A DNA stretch of 64,000 nt. Source: Poecilobothrus nobilitatus. Its lineage: Eukaryota; Arthropoda; Insecta; Diptera; Dolichopodidae. The position numbers were made by a program, and so were the translations under genes. Position 1 is the first letter of the stretch. Every line of letters begins with the position of its first letter. The notes under the pieces were generated by a model, which searched no databases, was not told the DNA's origin, and saw only the letters and a program-made list of their open reading frames with translations. Location: NCBI GenBank assembly GCA_947095535.1, contig OX352773.1, positions 129,038,830 to 129,102,829 of the forward strand. Reading direction: 5' to 3'. Positions 11,276 through 22,800 of this stretch are shown here, piece after piece.

Positions 11276-12066
11276 TTAATGCAAAACAAAATAGCAATAA
11301 AAAAAACCAGAATAACGTTAAAATTTAAATTTAATTTAATATTATAATCAAAATCGGAATTAAAATAGAATCAAATTGTAATTAAAACCAAGATTAACCA
11401 AAATCAAAATCTGAATTAAAATAAAATAAAGTATGTAATTTAAGATTACAGTAAAAATTGAAATGAACAAAAGTAAAATTTAATCAAAATTAAAATCGAA
11501 ATCAAAGTAAAAGTGTACGATTTAAATAACCCGAGCTTAACAACACTTTAAAATAAATTATTAACAATATCAATACCTTGATATCGTACTAATAATTTTA
11601 ATATTTTAATATTTTGCTTTGAGCGAGCAAACGGTTTATAATTGAGCGAATTGAGAATGAAAGAAGAACTCCATCATACGGGTGGGAGGGAGATAGATAT
11701 AAAAATTGTTTTGTTTACGACAAATTGATTTTAAGATGAAATAAGAAATAAAAAATAAATGTAAATTAAAGTAAACAAAACCAACCGAGTGCGTTTAATT
11801 AGAAGTTATAATTGTAAAACTAAAAATTATTCGAATTTAATAAATAGATATGTAGTTCAAAAAATTAAAATCAAAAATAAAAAATAAAATAAAAAAAAAA
11901 AATTTTAATATTTTAATATAAAAAAAAAAAAAATTGTAATGTGTAAATAATTTTAGAATAAGAAAAAAATGTATAGTTCTTGTATAGTAAGTTATAACAA
12001 AAAAAAAAAAAATACTTATCCTGCCGCCATTGAAGTGCAGCCGTATAATTCAATATATTTTAATTT
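11276..12066 (-). other. LINE B 5' UTR, A-rich on the plus strand
   Basis: Non-coding. It aligns in order with 38087-38935 of the sister copy: a TTACGACA/ACAAAACAACCG-type block, then AAAACCAACCGAGTGCG near 11777, A-rich runs, and finally ACTTATCCTGCCGCCATT near 12014. The shared right edge near 12060 is taken as the 5' end of the retrotransposon. No ORF1 is recognisable in either copy. Confidence 0.5.
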
Positions 12067-12501
12067 TGATATAATTTAATAAAAAAAAAAAAATAATAAA
12101 ATTTAAAATATTAATAATATTAATAACTTTTAAAATAAAGAAAAAAAATTTTAATCCGTAATTAGAAGAAGTGTTGTCACTTCGAAGGTTAGAAAGGAAA
12201 TATCACAAATTCACAAATTCTGTTAAGCAAATTATTAAATATTTTGATACACTCCATAAAAAAAACTAGTGGAGTAGGAGATATAAGTAATTTTAAATTT
12301 TTTTTTATAAGATATAATTAATTAGTTATTACTTATTATAATTAGTTTTGTTTGTTTTTTATGTTAAATTAGTTTCATAATTTTGTATTTACAGTTTTTT
12401 TGTTTTTTATAAGTTGCTATATTTTTTTGTCTTTTATCTTATTTTTTTATATAGCCCTTTTTAATTTTTTATACATATAAACTTTTCTAATATGTTCTGT
12501 A
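12067..12501. other. AT-rich spacer before THAP remnant
   Basis: No gene is visible. Long A- and T-rich runs. It may include the 5' non-coding part of the P-like element that follows, but no terminal inverted repeat could be identified. Confidence 0.3.
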
Positions 12502-13110
12502 ATGGTTCGAAAATGTTCGGTGTCTGGATGTAGATCCAATTATTTTCCTAGTGTAAAAAAGGTTCCAGCTTCTCAATTTCTCAAAAAAGAACCTTATAGA
12601 ACATTGTGGATAAAAGCAATATCCAAACCAAATTGGCAACCTTCGTTATGTAGTTACATATGTTCTCTGCATTTCGCAAAATATTGTTTTTCCAATATTG
12701 GTAAACGGCACCGCTTATTGCCAGATGCTATTCCAAGTATTTTCCCTAATTATCCGGTAGCTTTATCAAATAATAATGTAAAATAATCAATGTGAATGGC
12801 TGGTCTGTATATAAAAATGGAACTAATATCATTTTATATCTTTTACAAAATGATAATTATTTTGGTTGCAATTTTAAATTTAGAATTATCATTGGTTATC
12901 AGTTTGGAATACATTTGATAATAAAAATAGATTTTCGAAAGAAACTTTCAATGCTTTAATATTCACTACTAAAACATTAATAGATTTAGTTCATCTACCC
13001 TTAACGGAGCTTCAAATGGACTATGTTTTATTAGGCAAATTACAAACTGATTCTTTAGAAAATAGATTCCGTTTATATCGTTCTCTAGCTGGGTGCAACT
13101 TTACTTTGAC
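12502..13110 (+). pseudogene. THAP-domain (P-element/THAP9-like) transposase, internally deleted
   Basis: An open frame from ATG 12502 to the stop at 12784 encodes 94 residues with an N-terminal THAP zinc finger: C5-x4-C10, then a YRTLWIKAI block, and a CSLHF (C-x2-H-F) pair around residue 54. Downstream, about 12930-13110, another piece reads FSKETFNALIF, LPLTELQMDYVLLGKLQTDSLENRF and RLYRSLAGCNF, the C-terminal region typical of THAP9/P-like transposases. The catalytic middle is missing, so this is a deletion derivative. Such THAP-only remnants can be co-opted as repressors or DNA-binding genes, but nothing here shows expression. Confidence 0.8.
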
Positions 13111-13236
13111 GATATTTTTGAATTTTGTGATATTTTTTTTATTTATTGTTTTTTTTATTAATATTTTTGTTTCTACTTATTATTTATTCATAAATATTAC
13201 ACTGTTTTTTTTAGAATTCAGTGAATTAGGCCTATT

Positions 13237-13300
13237 GGGGACACCACTTTAAAAAAAACGCTCCATATTCGCTACCTCAAAGGTGGTGTGGGAATGGGAA
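13237..13300 (+). repeat. ~65-bp repeat shared with 7956-8020
   Basis: Second copy of the block described at 7956. It lies about 130 bases after the last readable transposase residues of the THAP remnant, so it may be the 3' non-coding part of that element. Confidence 0.6.
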
Positions 13301-16300
13301 AAATGTTTAGATATTATAAATTATTACTTATATAAATATTATTTAATTATTGCTTATTTCACAATAACTTATATTTAAGTTAATAATTTTTTATTTTTAA
13401 AATTTAATAAAAATTTTTACTAAGTTAATTTAAAATCAAAATTGTCATTAAAACTTTTTTTGTTACCACTAGTGTACTATAAAAACACTCTCATCGACTT
13501 TCATGAGACTCACATCTTAAGAACTTTAAGAAGCTTTTAAAATAAAAAATTTAAAGGAAGACAATTTTTTAAATGCATATTTATGAATGAAAATATTATA
13601 TTTTAAAATATTTTTCTTTAATGAATTATCTAAAAAAGATACGACTTTAATTTTCTCTTTGGACCAAATTGAATAAAGTAAATGGTTTTTGTATTATTTC
13701 AAGATTTATAGTCGGCCCTCTATTTTTTTCCATAAGACTACGTATAAATTTGTTAAAAGCTGGCCCCTTATTAAGCTTTTACTCTCTGCACTTCATGGCC
13801 TGATAATTGATGTGAGTCTCGGTAAAACATTAAGATTTAAAACACGTTCCCAATACTGTAATAGAAAAAAAGCAAAAAATTAAAAAAAAGTCCCGAAAAG
13901 TGGTTCCTTAGTTTTTGGGTTCTGTTTTTTTGGGGTGGGCTTAAAAGTTGAACTTTTTTATTTTTTTTTATATTTAAATTTTACTACAAAATCGGTGAGT
14001 ACTGAGTACCTTTTTTTTTAATCATGTCGGAACGACTTCTAATTCACAAATTAATGGTTTTTCTTGCAAAACTATACATTAGCATAGTCATTGGTTACTT
14101 ATAAAAATGCCTATATTCACATAAATATAAATAAAATACCTCATAATTTTTTCCTAAATCCATTTTTACAAGCACTCATTTAAGAATTTCAAAATGAGAA
14201 AATTTGACGTTTTAAATGAGTAGTCATAAAAAATGACTATTGAAATCAAAAATTTTGTTTTTCAAAAAAATGAAAGTGATATGACTATCGAAATCAGGGC
14301 CGATATTTCAAGATTTCTAATAGACCCCTATTTTTTCCCATAAGACTACGTGTATTTTCATGAAAAATAGACCCTATTCAGCTTTTTTTCATTTAGCTCG
14401 TTCCATGTTTTGAAATTTTTCAGTGTTTCGTTTTGATTGTTTCTTTTTCAGCTTTATGGTTCTTTACTCAGTTGGTACTTGGTACATTTATCTTAACAAA
14501 TGGAATATTTATTTAGCAAATTACACAAACCAATTAAATATTATGATACAAATGTTGTGTATGTCCAAGAACCTGAAAACTCTAGCACAGAGGGATCCGC
14601 TTGTTTTATTTTTTTTATTTATTTAAATTTATTTAGTATGGTAATATTTTGTTTTAATTTAAGTTTGGACTTATTACATTTGCTTTATTGTAACCTATAT
14701 TTGAAATTTTTCTGTTTTTGTTTTCATTGTTCAAATTTTTGTTAAGAATTTTTTCCGGATGTAATGTTTTTTATTGTTTAAATGTTTCTCTTGGTGCATT
14801 ATCGATTTCAAAATTTCGACCCACTGGATTCGAAAATTAAGTTCATTATCACTAGATCTAGGAAATATACTAAATTATCTTAAAATAGTATTTTTGTTTA
14901 GCAATTTAATTTTGAATAGCTAATTGAAAGAAAACGCGGCTCTTGCTATATTTTATATTTTGCACTATATAGAAACATTCATATTATTCTAGAAATAACC
15001 TTCAGAACTGAAAAGCACCACACTTCAATAAGTGATTAAATATAAAACTATTTGTATATCATATAATAAACATCAACAAATGCGACTTTAAGAAATTAAA
15101 ATTACTTTAGTCCTAGTTAATATTTAACAAAGAAGAACATTTACTTTACAGTAATTTAGAATAGGTACATACATAAAAATGTCTTACAAGCTACAAACTA
15201 GTCTTTCCAACTTACCTATGTTCACTGCAGGACATATTGCATTTGTAGATATCTGTTTTTTAAATCATGTTTTTTAATAAAATGTTAATGCATTAACAAC
15301 TTATTTAACATATTAAATAGATTCAAATATTTTGCTATCTCTTATTTTGTATTTTAACCTATGTTAAAGACTTATCTGAACCTGGGACATTTTAAAATAT
15401 TTTATTTAGGTGTCTTTTCGCGCTTTTAAACAATTTTTTATTATATATTATATTTTATTTTATATTTGTATTTTAATGTTTGTAAGTAACTGTTAAAAAT
15501 AAATTTTTTTTAATTGACTGTAATTATAACTTTATTTGTATGCTATTATTTGCTAATATAAACAATTATACGGATTGTACGTACCGTACTATATATATTA
15601 TCTATGATCTATGCATACAATTCAATCCAAATTATATAAATTATAAATAATCTAATCTCTATCATAATTCACAGTATGTGTCCACTAAAAAGATTTGTTT
15701 TTTAGTTACATATGATGACATTTAGTTTTAATTTTTCTAACAAAATAAGGAGGCCGCTAGTGCAATCAAATATTATTTCAAGTACCAACTTAAAGCAATT
15801 TTTTTTTCCTTTATATGTATAAGATTAACTTATGTAATTTTTGAAATTTGACATTTGATTTTTTCATTTGATCCGCCTTTTGGAAGGATTTCATGCAAAA
15901 ATTTTTTTTTAAGTTAAAATAGAAGAGCTAGTTTTAATACATAAATAGTGAATTAATTATAAATTAATTTAATGCATGATATTTTTAAAATTAGTTAATT
16001 TTATTTTAAAATTTAGGATTAAAAACATGAAAAAGTTGTAAACTATTACCTGTGAAATGGAATCAGAAAAGGGTTTGCTACAACAATTAGAAAAACAGAG
16101 TTAAAACTAAAGTCTTTTGAGTGTCAGAAAGTCAGAGTTAAAAATAGAGTCTTTTGAATGATTTACATGAAGATATATAATCAAAATTAGACAGTGGTAC
16201 TTTAGTAAGAACGATTAAAAAAGCAAATAATATTAAAAATATTATAATTCAATTTATTTGAATAAAAAAAAACTTCGGGCAATGTATACCACATGTAACT

Positions 16301-17182
16301 CAAGCATTAAAATTCAAACCAGGGCTCCAATCTTTTTGTTTTTTTTCCCAAATGATTTCTTTTAATGATTTGAATTACCAAATGTCTTTTTTTTTTATCT
16401 CCACAGCTTATTTTTTTATTTATTTTTCATTTTGAATTTTTCTAATTTTTCATACAAACGATCCAATATGAAAATAATATTTATATTTAAATGGATAAAT
16501 GGCCGCATGATTTTCCAAAACTAAAGCATCTTTGAAAGGTGCTGCCATAGTGCAATTCTTTAAAGTAATTAAATTTTTTTTTTTCAATAATAATTCAAAA
16601 GGGTTGTACAAAAAATTTACATAAAATAACAAATTTATGAAAATTATTAACATAATTTTATATCCATATACATATACTAGAATTAAAATTTTAATTTTTT
16701 TTTTTGTATTAAATAGGTATGCCGAATTAACATACTAAAAATTTTTATTTTAGAGTCAGATTAAAAACAATTATTTATTTTTGATTTCATACTAATAAAA
16801 AAATGTATAAATTGATGCTTGCCCCATGGATTTACTTGCCGAATTTAAAAAGAGAATTTCTTAAATTGTTTGGGGGCGGTAGCTCCCGACTTTAAAAAAT
16901 TAATTTTCATATAAAAGAGTTATGAAAGAATTACTAATCTTACATTTTCATACATATAAAAATCTCAAAATATAATAAATTTTACATTTTCAATATATTG
17001 TCAAAATTTCAATTTTTTCTATAAAATAAAAATTTTCCATTTACATGTAAAAATTACTAAAAATATTGGTTACATTTAGAATCAATTTAGTTACATTTAG
17101 AATCAATTAAACATTGAAATAAATTATAAAATATGATTATTTTATCATTTAAAAAAGTTTAAAATAATTTATTTACGTTTTA
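13301..17182. other. AT-rich non-coding region with minor repeats
   Basis: No protein domain is recognisable over almost 3.9 kb. Bases 13696-13785 and 14305-14390 are a diverged repeat pair sharing ATTTCAAGATTT and CCATAAGACTACGT. A pair of related blocks CAGAGTTAAAA near 16096 and 16131 is followed each time by GTCTTTTGA. A 21-bp tandem repeat TTACATTTAGAATCAATTTAG lies at 17070-17110. Short open frames here have AT-driven composition and no domain. Confidence 0.4.
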
Positions 17183-17194
17183 ATATAAAGATGT

Positions 17195-17359
17195 GTGGGG
17201 CCTAGGTGGCCTAGTGGGTAAGAGCGTATAAAATACGCTGTAAACACCGAGGGAGTGTGAGTTTGAATTCCACACACATCCCCCCTTACGACACTTACAG
17301 CTGTATAATTTCCTGTACACATTTATGTGGCAGAGAAATGCATTTAAAAAAAAATATAT
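17195..17359 (+). mobile_element. tRNA-derived SINE
   Basis: A 165-bp insertion with a pol III-type head. The A box is TGGCCTAGTGG at 17208-17218 and a B-box-like GAGTTTGAATTCC is near 17259-17271. A tRNA-unrelated body follows, then an A-rich tail from about 17344. It is flanked by a perfect 12-bp direct repeat, ATATAAAGATGT, at 17183-17194 and 17360-17371, the mark of target-primed insertion. It would be copied by a LINE reverse transcriptase in trans. The partner LINE cannot be named from this sequence. The GC-rich head stands out from the surrounding AT-rich DNA. Confidence 0.8.
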
Positions 17360-17371
17360 ATATAAAGATGT

Positions 17372-18029
17372 CAATAATTTTTTATTTTATGACAATTTGA
17401 GTTATCTGTAACTACCTAAATATTTTTTGTACAATTCTTTCTTTTTTATTATTTAAAAATATCATTTTGATTTTTAGATAAATTGAATAATAGCAATTCT
17501 TTCCATATATGTATATACTAAAGATTATAAGAATGTATTAAACGTCAAAATGTCAGTCGACCATTATTTTATAACAAAAATGTCGATTTTTGTATGAAAA
17601 AAATTTAAAAAATTTTTTTTCGTGAAAAATAAACCAAAAAAGTTAATTTTTTCGGTAAATTTAGATTCTAACGGTAAAAGTTTATCGAATTTTGGTCAAT
17701 TTTGGGGGGTTCTGGACACGTGGCATTATTTTTCGCTAAATTACCCACGAGGATACACACAATAAAAAGACCACGAGCACATCTTCATTAAAGCTGACAA
17801 TACAGTTTCATAGTTGAATTCTAACATATGGAATCGATATACAGCACCAATACATAAAATTAAAGTTAAAAGAAAATTAAAAAGGAAACGCCAACAAAGC
17901 TCAATATTAAAATTGTTCACAATGTTACACACCATCACAATAATTGGTTTACATAATCAAAATATTTTCGAGTTCAACACGGAGTATCCCACTTACTAAG
18001 TCCATGAAGATAAATTTTAACAATGGCTG
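17372..18029. other. Non-coding stretch left of LINE remnant
   Basis: AT-rich. Bases from about 17740 are less AT-rich and may already belong to the ORF1 region of the LINE that continues at 18030, but no domain is visible there. Confidence 0.3.
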
Positions 18030-18290
18030 AAGGAAAGAAAACGGAACAAAGGAGTATCCACGAAAGGTACGTACGGATCTGCAACCTCGATTAGCAACTT
18101 GCCTTATGCTGTTACGATTTCTGTAGACAATGGTGCCACGCAAAATGCGCAAGTATATCGGATTGCAAATAGAAAAAAAATAAAAGCAGTTGGGAACGTC
18201 GTTCTGTGGATGTGCAAAAAATGTAAAATACTATTGAAAAAAATAAAAAATTAATGCTGGATTGGAACAAGCTGCTAACAGGAATGGGAA
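18030..18290 (+). pseudogene. PHD-like zinc finger fragment, probable LINE ORF1 relic
   Basis: In one plus frame bases about 18105-18166 read CYDFCRQWCHAKCASISD, the centre of a PHD finger (Cys-x2/3-Cys, His-x2-Cys). In another frame bases about 18203-18223 read VVLWMCKKC, the typical final Trp-x-Cys-x2-Cys pair. PHD-like fingers are known in ORF1 of CR1/jockey-type LINEs. The same-strand endonuclease of a LINE begins at about 20790, after an opposite-strand LINE at 18308-20740. I therefore infer this is ORF1 of that LINE, cut off by a nested insertion. A host PHD pseudogene is the alternative. Confidence 0.5.
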
Positions 18291-18307
18291 AACTATGGAA
18301 GAAAAAT

Positions 18308-18865
18308 TCAAGGAAATAACAAACCAACTAGGAAATCTAATCTATTATATTCTCCGCAGAATTCTTTCGTATGTATTGAACGTGGGGCTTGCCACCAACT
18401 TTCCTTAGCTCTGGCTTTTGCCCAGTAGCGTGTTGCTAACTTCACCGCAGAGTACGGCATACCTACATCTTCTATACCCACTAGCTGTCTGTTTAATACA
18501 GATTTTGCTGTCAAATCTGAAATTTCGTTACCTGGGTATCCTGAGTGCGCTGGAATCCACTCCAGCTTAACTGCGTTTGTTTCCTCCAGCGCATTTAGGG
18601 CTGTCCAGCACTCAATTGTTTTCCTTGATTTGTGCAAACCACCCTCCATTATTCGAACGATTGATTTGCAATCGGTGTGTATGTTTATGATTTTACTCCG
18701 GATTCTTTTCCAAAATAGTTCTTTGGCTGCGAATTCTATTGCGATTGTTTTACATTGACGTGCAGATGCGTGTGATGCCACTGTGTTCGCAATTCGCATG
18801 TTCAATTCATCACATATGATTCCTATACCACAGTTACTGCCCTTTTTGGCAGAGTCTGTGTACAC
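18308..18865 (-). pseudogene. LINE RNase H domain
   Basis: 185 residues without a stop. RNase H motifs in order: YTDSAKKG (first Asp), IAIEFAAKEL (Glu), NIHTDCKSIVRI (second Asp) and WIPAHSGYPGNEISDLTAKS (His, final Asp). All four catalytic acidic positions are present. The domain would remove RNA from the DNA hybrid during target-primed reverse transcription. It is the best preserved part of this element. The C-terminal tail continues to the stop at 18308 without a recognisable domain. Confidence 0.85.
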
Positions 18866-19034
18866 ATTAATTCCAATTAGGAGGTTAGGAGCGCTGTTGT
18901 GCCTCGGGTGGACTGTTTCCGTCCCGAAGTTGCCGTCTAACGTGAGATTTCCCGCAATTATATCAGCAGCTTCCGGGTCTAACCGGAAGTTGTTTTTGTT
19001 TACGCCAGTATTCTCTACTATTCGTACAATTTTC

Positions 19035-20376
19035 TTATGACCGACCGAACTTGTGTCGTTGCACCTTGAATCTTCGTTGGATATGAATTTCTATCGGTTC
19101 TAGGTTCTGGATTGCTTCCATGGACTTCGTCGAGGTTGTTCTTGTCGAACCTGTTAAATCAAGGCATCCCCGACGTTGTATTTGCGTTAGGATGTTTCTG
19201 TACCTGTTCTTTTTAGTGGCTGTCCACCAGACGAATGAACCGTGTGTTATCATAGGTCGTATAACACTCGTGTAAATCCAGTACATGATTCTTAGTCTTA
19301 CCTACTGCACTTCTACAGTCCCAGAGCGCTCTTATCACTTCTTCCTTTTTCTCGTTTAGGGGTTTACTCCACCTGAGCTTTTCATCCCAATACACTCCTA
19401 AGTATTTTACATAGTTGCTAAATTCTAATTGTGTATTGTTTATTCGTGGTGCTTGTGGAAGACTTCTATCCCTTTTTCTAATAAAGAGACATAATTCGGT
19501 TTTGCTTGGATTCATTTTAAGGCCATTGGACTTGGCCCAATCTATGGTTATGTCGATTGCCCTTTGCATTTGGCTCTTATGGTATAGGCCGGCTCTTTTT
19601 CGGTAACCAATAGAATCACATCGCCCGCGTAGCATAACGTTAGTCGTCAGCTTTACTAAAAAGTCGTTATTAGTCGTTAGCTTTACTAAAAGCTCATCCA
19701 CTACTATAAGCCATAGTAGTGCAGATAGGATACCGCATTGCGGTGTGGCTCTTGAGATTATTTTTCTCTTTACGGCCGTGCCAAAGTTACAAATTGCTAT
19801 TCTATAGCTCAGCATGGATGTAGTCCACCTGAGCAAAAAGTTCAATATTTGTACTTTCCATACTTTCTAGTACTTTTTCTATTTCAACATTATTAAACGC
19901 ACCCTCAATTTCTATAAAACATCCGAGGGTTACTTTACGTTTAATAAAACCTTCTTCTATCGTGTGGAAAACTTCGTGTAGAGCGGCATCCACTGATTTC
20001 GCCTTAATATATGCATGTTGGTAACACGATAACCTTGGGTTTAACTGGTTTCTTATCTCCAGTTCTATTATCCTTTCCACTCCTTTTAAGAGGAATGAAG
20101 TCAGGCTTATCGGTCTGTAAGCGTTGGCTTTCCTATAGCACGTCTTGTTTTCGGATAGACATTATCGGGCTCTGGAGATTTATATGGTTCAAAGGAATTA
20201 AGAGCCCAAGATAACTTCTTATCCGTGACGATTTGATCGACTCTAGCCGTCATCTCGTCTGTTCTTGCTAAACTTTGCTCTAAATCATCCCTTTCCCTAG
20301 GCCTTACAAGCGTATCGCTGTCGGGAAAGTTTTTAGACAATAATATTTCAATTGATTCATCCATGCTTATTATCAT
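19035..20376 (-). pseudogene. LINE (LOA/I-like) reverse transcriptase, broken
   Basis: Bases 20376-20107 encode the region before the fingers. Bases 20080-19802 encode MERIIELEIRNQL, QHAYIKAKSVDAALHEVF and GCFIEIEGAFNNVEIE, in which motif A reads EIEGAF where D-I-E-G-A-F is usual. Bases 19845-19213 carry ATPQCGILSALLWLIVVDELL and the thumb block MNPSKTELCLF. The catalytic YADD box is found only in another frame near 19630 and reads YAGD, so one catalytic Asp is lost. A 30-base tandem repeat immediately before it repeats KLTTN. Confidence 0.8.
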
Positions 20377-20740
20377 GCTTCCGTCTTCTCTTCCTCAATT
20401 TTGAGGCATCACTAACTTTTTCTATTTGCTCTGTAAATTCCCTTCAGAGCCTTCTTTTTTCGGATCTGAACTCCTTTTTTAAATCTTTGAGTGCTTTCCT
20501 ATGTTCCGCTCAATGCATATCTCTTTGGGTGTTCATTGAAAAGCATATCTCTTTGGGTGTTCATTGGTTGGGTGCTTTATTGAAAAGTTTCCTAACTTTT
20601 TTTCTGACTTCCATCAGGTTTCTATTCATCCACCTTTGCTTATATCGTTTAGATATGCGTATCAGTGGACATGAGCTTTCATTCGCTTATTGCTCTTGTT
20701 ACAAACTCGATTTCTTTGTCCAGTTCGTTTGTACAGTTTA
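20377..20740 (-). pseudogene. LINE (LOA/I-like) endonuclease-RT linker relic
   Basis: The reverse complement reads RYKQRWMNRNLMEVRKKVRK, then KALKDLKKEF and REFTEQIEKVSDASKLRKR, resembling the basic linker before LINE RTs (usual WWN...L...RK pattern). A 24-base direct repeat GCATATCTCTTTGGGTGTTC at 20515 and 20543 interrupts it. In-frame stops are present. Confidence 0.55.
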
Positions 20741-21234
20741 TTGCGAAAAGAAAAAAACGACTTATAAATCAACAACATTACTAAATGATGAATGAGAAAA
20801 TAAAAATTTTATATACAAATGCGAGAAGTATAAGAAATAAACTCGAGGAAATATAATCGTGCAATGTGAGATACTGCAAGGTTGCGGACATAATTATTAT
20901 AAATAAAGCATGGATATTCACTCACGAAACTAAGTAATCGCGCAGGTTGCAAAGCAATATACAACTGCAGGGATTCGAATATAGGAGGGGGTGCGATTTC
21001 TATCAAGAAACATACCAACTTCAACATCATAGAAACCAATAGTAAATATAACACAATAGTAGCGGAACTACCAACTAATTGAGGATTCTCACAGCATATA
21101 AAACGGACGCCAATGTCATGGATTACATCTGCCACATCGATGAGCTTTTTAACAGACATAGCAACACAATAATGATAGCGGAGACTAACATAGACGTTTT
21201 GAGTCAGACGCAAGTATCAAAATAATATCAATCA

Positions 21235-21770
21235 ATGCTAAAAGCGAATGGAATCAGCATTATCAACGAAATGGATTTGGAAAGAGCTACTAGAAGCACG
21301 CAAAACTCAAATACAATTATGGATCATGTATTAACCAATATAGATATCAACATATACGGCATAAAACTCACATTGCACGACAATCCACTTTTCGATCACA
21401 AGATGATATCAGCTACGCTATCAAGAATAGGGGTGACAAAACCCAGAATGCAGAAAACGTATGTACGTAACTATATTAAACAAACAAAAATACCAGGAGG
21501 AAATTAGGAATGTCATATCAGGAGTTAACATCGAAAACATTGAACAACTAACTAGAATAAAACAGAATGCCAAAGTTAAATGGAGATACATAAAAGAGAT
21601 GAGAATAAGGAGTAATAAATGGATTACACAAGAAATACTCCACATGATGAAAAGCAGGAACAAACTGTATAAACAAAATAAAAGAAATCCAACAGATACC
21701 AGTATAAAAAATAAAAGTTTAAAAAACATGATAACAGATGCAATCAAATCAGCAAAGCAGTAGCAATACA
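21235..21770 (+). pseudogene. LINE C endonuclease C-terminus and linker
   Basis: Bases 21235-21507 hold the end of the endonuclease (DHVLTNIDI, then the degraded FDHKMISATLSRI). Bases 21461-21763 hold a basic linker, WITQEILHMMKSRNKLYKQN, in a different frame. An 18-base tandem repeat with ATACAACAATGAAGT at 21766 and 21784 follows and disrupts the next part. Confidence 0.6.
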
Positions 21771-22129
21771 ACAATGAAGTGCTATACAACAATGAAGTGA
21801 ATGAAGTGGAACGACTCAAAAAATTACTTAATACAATCAATAAGTAATTATTAAGGAATAACTCGAATAGTAAAAGTGACACAACAATAGAGAAACTAAA
21901 TATTCACGGATTAAGCACATATGCAGAACAAGAAATATTGGAAGGATAAAACACTCATTTCGCGACTATAGGCGCTAACTTCCATCAAAAATTAGGCACA
22001 ATCATAGCACGGGCTGCAAATGTGGCCAACAATTATTCAATATTCATTCAACCAACCGACAAAGCAGAAGTATCTAATATCAACAACAACTCAGCAGGTC
22101 CGAATGGGATTACTACGAAGCAGTAAAAA

Positions 22130-22800
22130 CTGATTGGACAGCTGAAATCTGCATCAATAGCAAGAATTTTCAACAACCATATGGAAAAAGGCCAATTCCC
22201 TGAAATATGTAAGGAAGTAATCACAATACCACTGCAAAAAGGAGAAAGTAGAGAAGAACTGGGAAACTACATACCCATAACACTGATAAATAATATTGGT
22301 AAAATATATGAAAAAACCATACAGCAAGAATTCGGGACTTCATCGACAAGACGATATCAATACGGGTTCCAACAAGCGTGCACCATGGAAATGGCGACAT
22401 CAAAGGTGATACGTTACATCACAGGTCAGATTGAAGAAGGTTACTCAACAACGGCAATTTTCATAGATCTTTAGAAAGCTTTTGACACGTTGCACCTTGA
22501 CCCTTTATTGGAAATATTAGAGGAGCTGGGAATCAGGGAATTTTAATCAGCAATTACTTATCAAATAGCTGGATAAAGATGAAAATCAATAACGTTATAA
22601 GTAAACCCCATTTAATAAAATTTGGAGTACCGCAAGGTTCTGTGTTAGGACCAACACTGTGCCTACTTTATATTCAAAACATGCACGAAGCGTGATTAAT
22701 AGGTAAATACGCCATATTCGCAAACGATACTTGCCTACTATATAGAGGAAAACCCAAAGATAAACGGGAAGAACGGATAAATAACGATCTAGCAAAATAA
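22130..22800 (+). pseudogene. LINE C reverse transcriptase, stop-ridden
   Basis: The RT fingers and palm are readable from about 22150 (NNHMEKGQFPEICKEVI) to 22740. A tag stop at 22472-22474 falls exactly in motif A, FIDL-stop-KAFDTLHLD. Motif B, GVPQGSVLGPTL, is intact near 22624-22660. Motif C is FANDT near 22718-22732, lacking one Asp. The enzyme is dead. Confidence 0.7.

Larger units (their letters stand above)
8562..12066 (-). mobile_element. LINE family B (CR1-like non-LTR retrotransposon), minus-strand copy
   Basis: Reads leftward: 5' UTR (12066-11276), endonuclease (11275-10179), RT (10178-9134), C-terminal region (9180-8742) and 3' UTR (8741-8562). Both ends match the sister copy at 34937-38935. 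The 3' end, on the plus strand, has GAACTGCACG then CTTTAACCAACCAAAACCA; the 5' end has CTGCCGCCATT near 12021. Relative to the sister copy about 390 bp is missing near 10178, covering the linker and first RT blocks. I assign it to the CR1/jockey side by motif style only. Confidence 0.85.
18308..20740 (-). mobile_element. LOA/I-like LINE with RNase H domain, minus-strand relic
   Basis: Reads leftward: endonuclease-RT linker (20740-20377), RT (20376-19035) and RNase H (18865-18308). The presence of RNase H and the block FIEIEGAFNNVEIEKV in RT motif A point to the I/LOA side of the LINE tree. There is no upstream endonuclease, so it is 5'-truncated. It lies between the PHD relic and the endonuclease of a plus-strand LINE and appears nested in it. 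Two short tandem duplications lie inside it (20515-20566 and 19640-19691). Confidence 0.8.

Noticed and set aside
20352..20795. 147-codon plus-strand frame with hydrophobic segments
   Set aside because: It is the reverse strand of the LOA/I-like LINE linker, whose minus-strand motifs are recognisable.
21421..21882. 153-codon minus-strand frame rich in Leu, Ile and Phe, like a membrane protein
   Set aside because: Opposite strand of the A-rich LINE C linker; the hydrophobic look follows from base composition.
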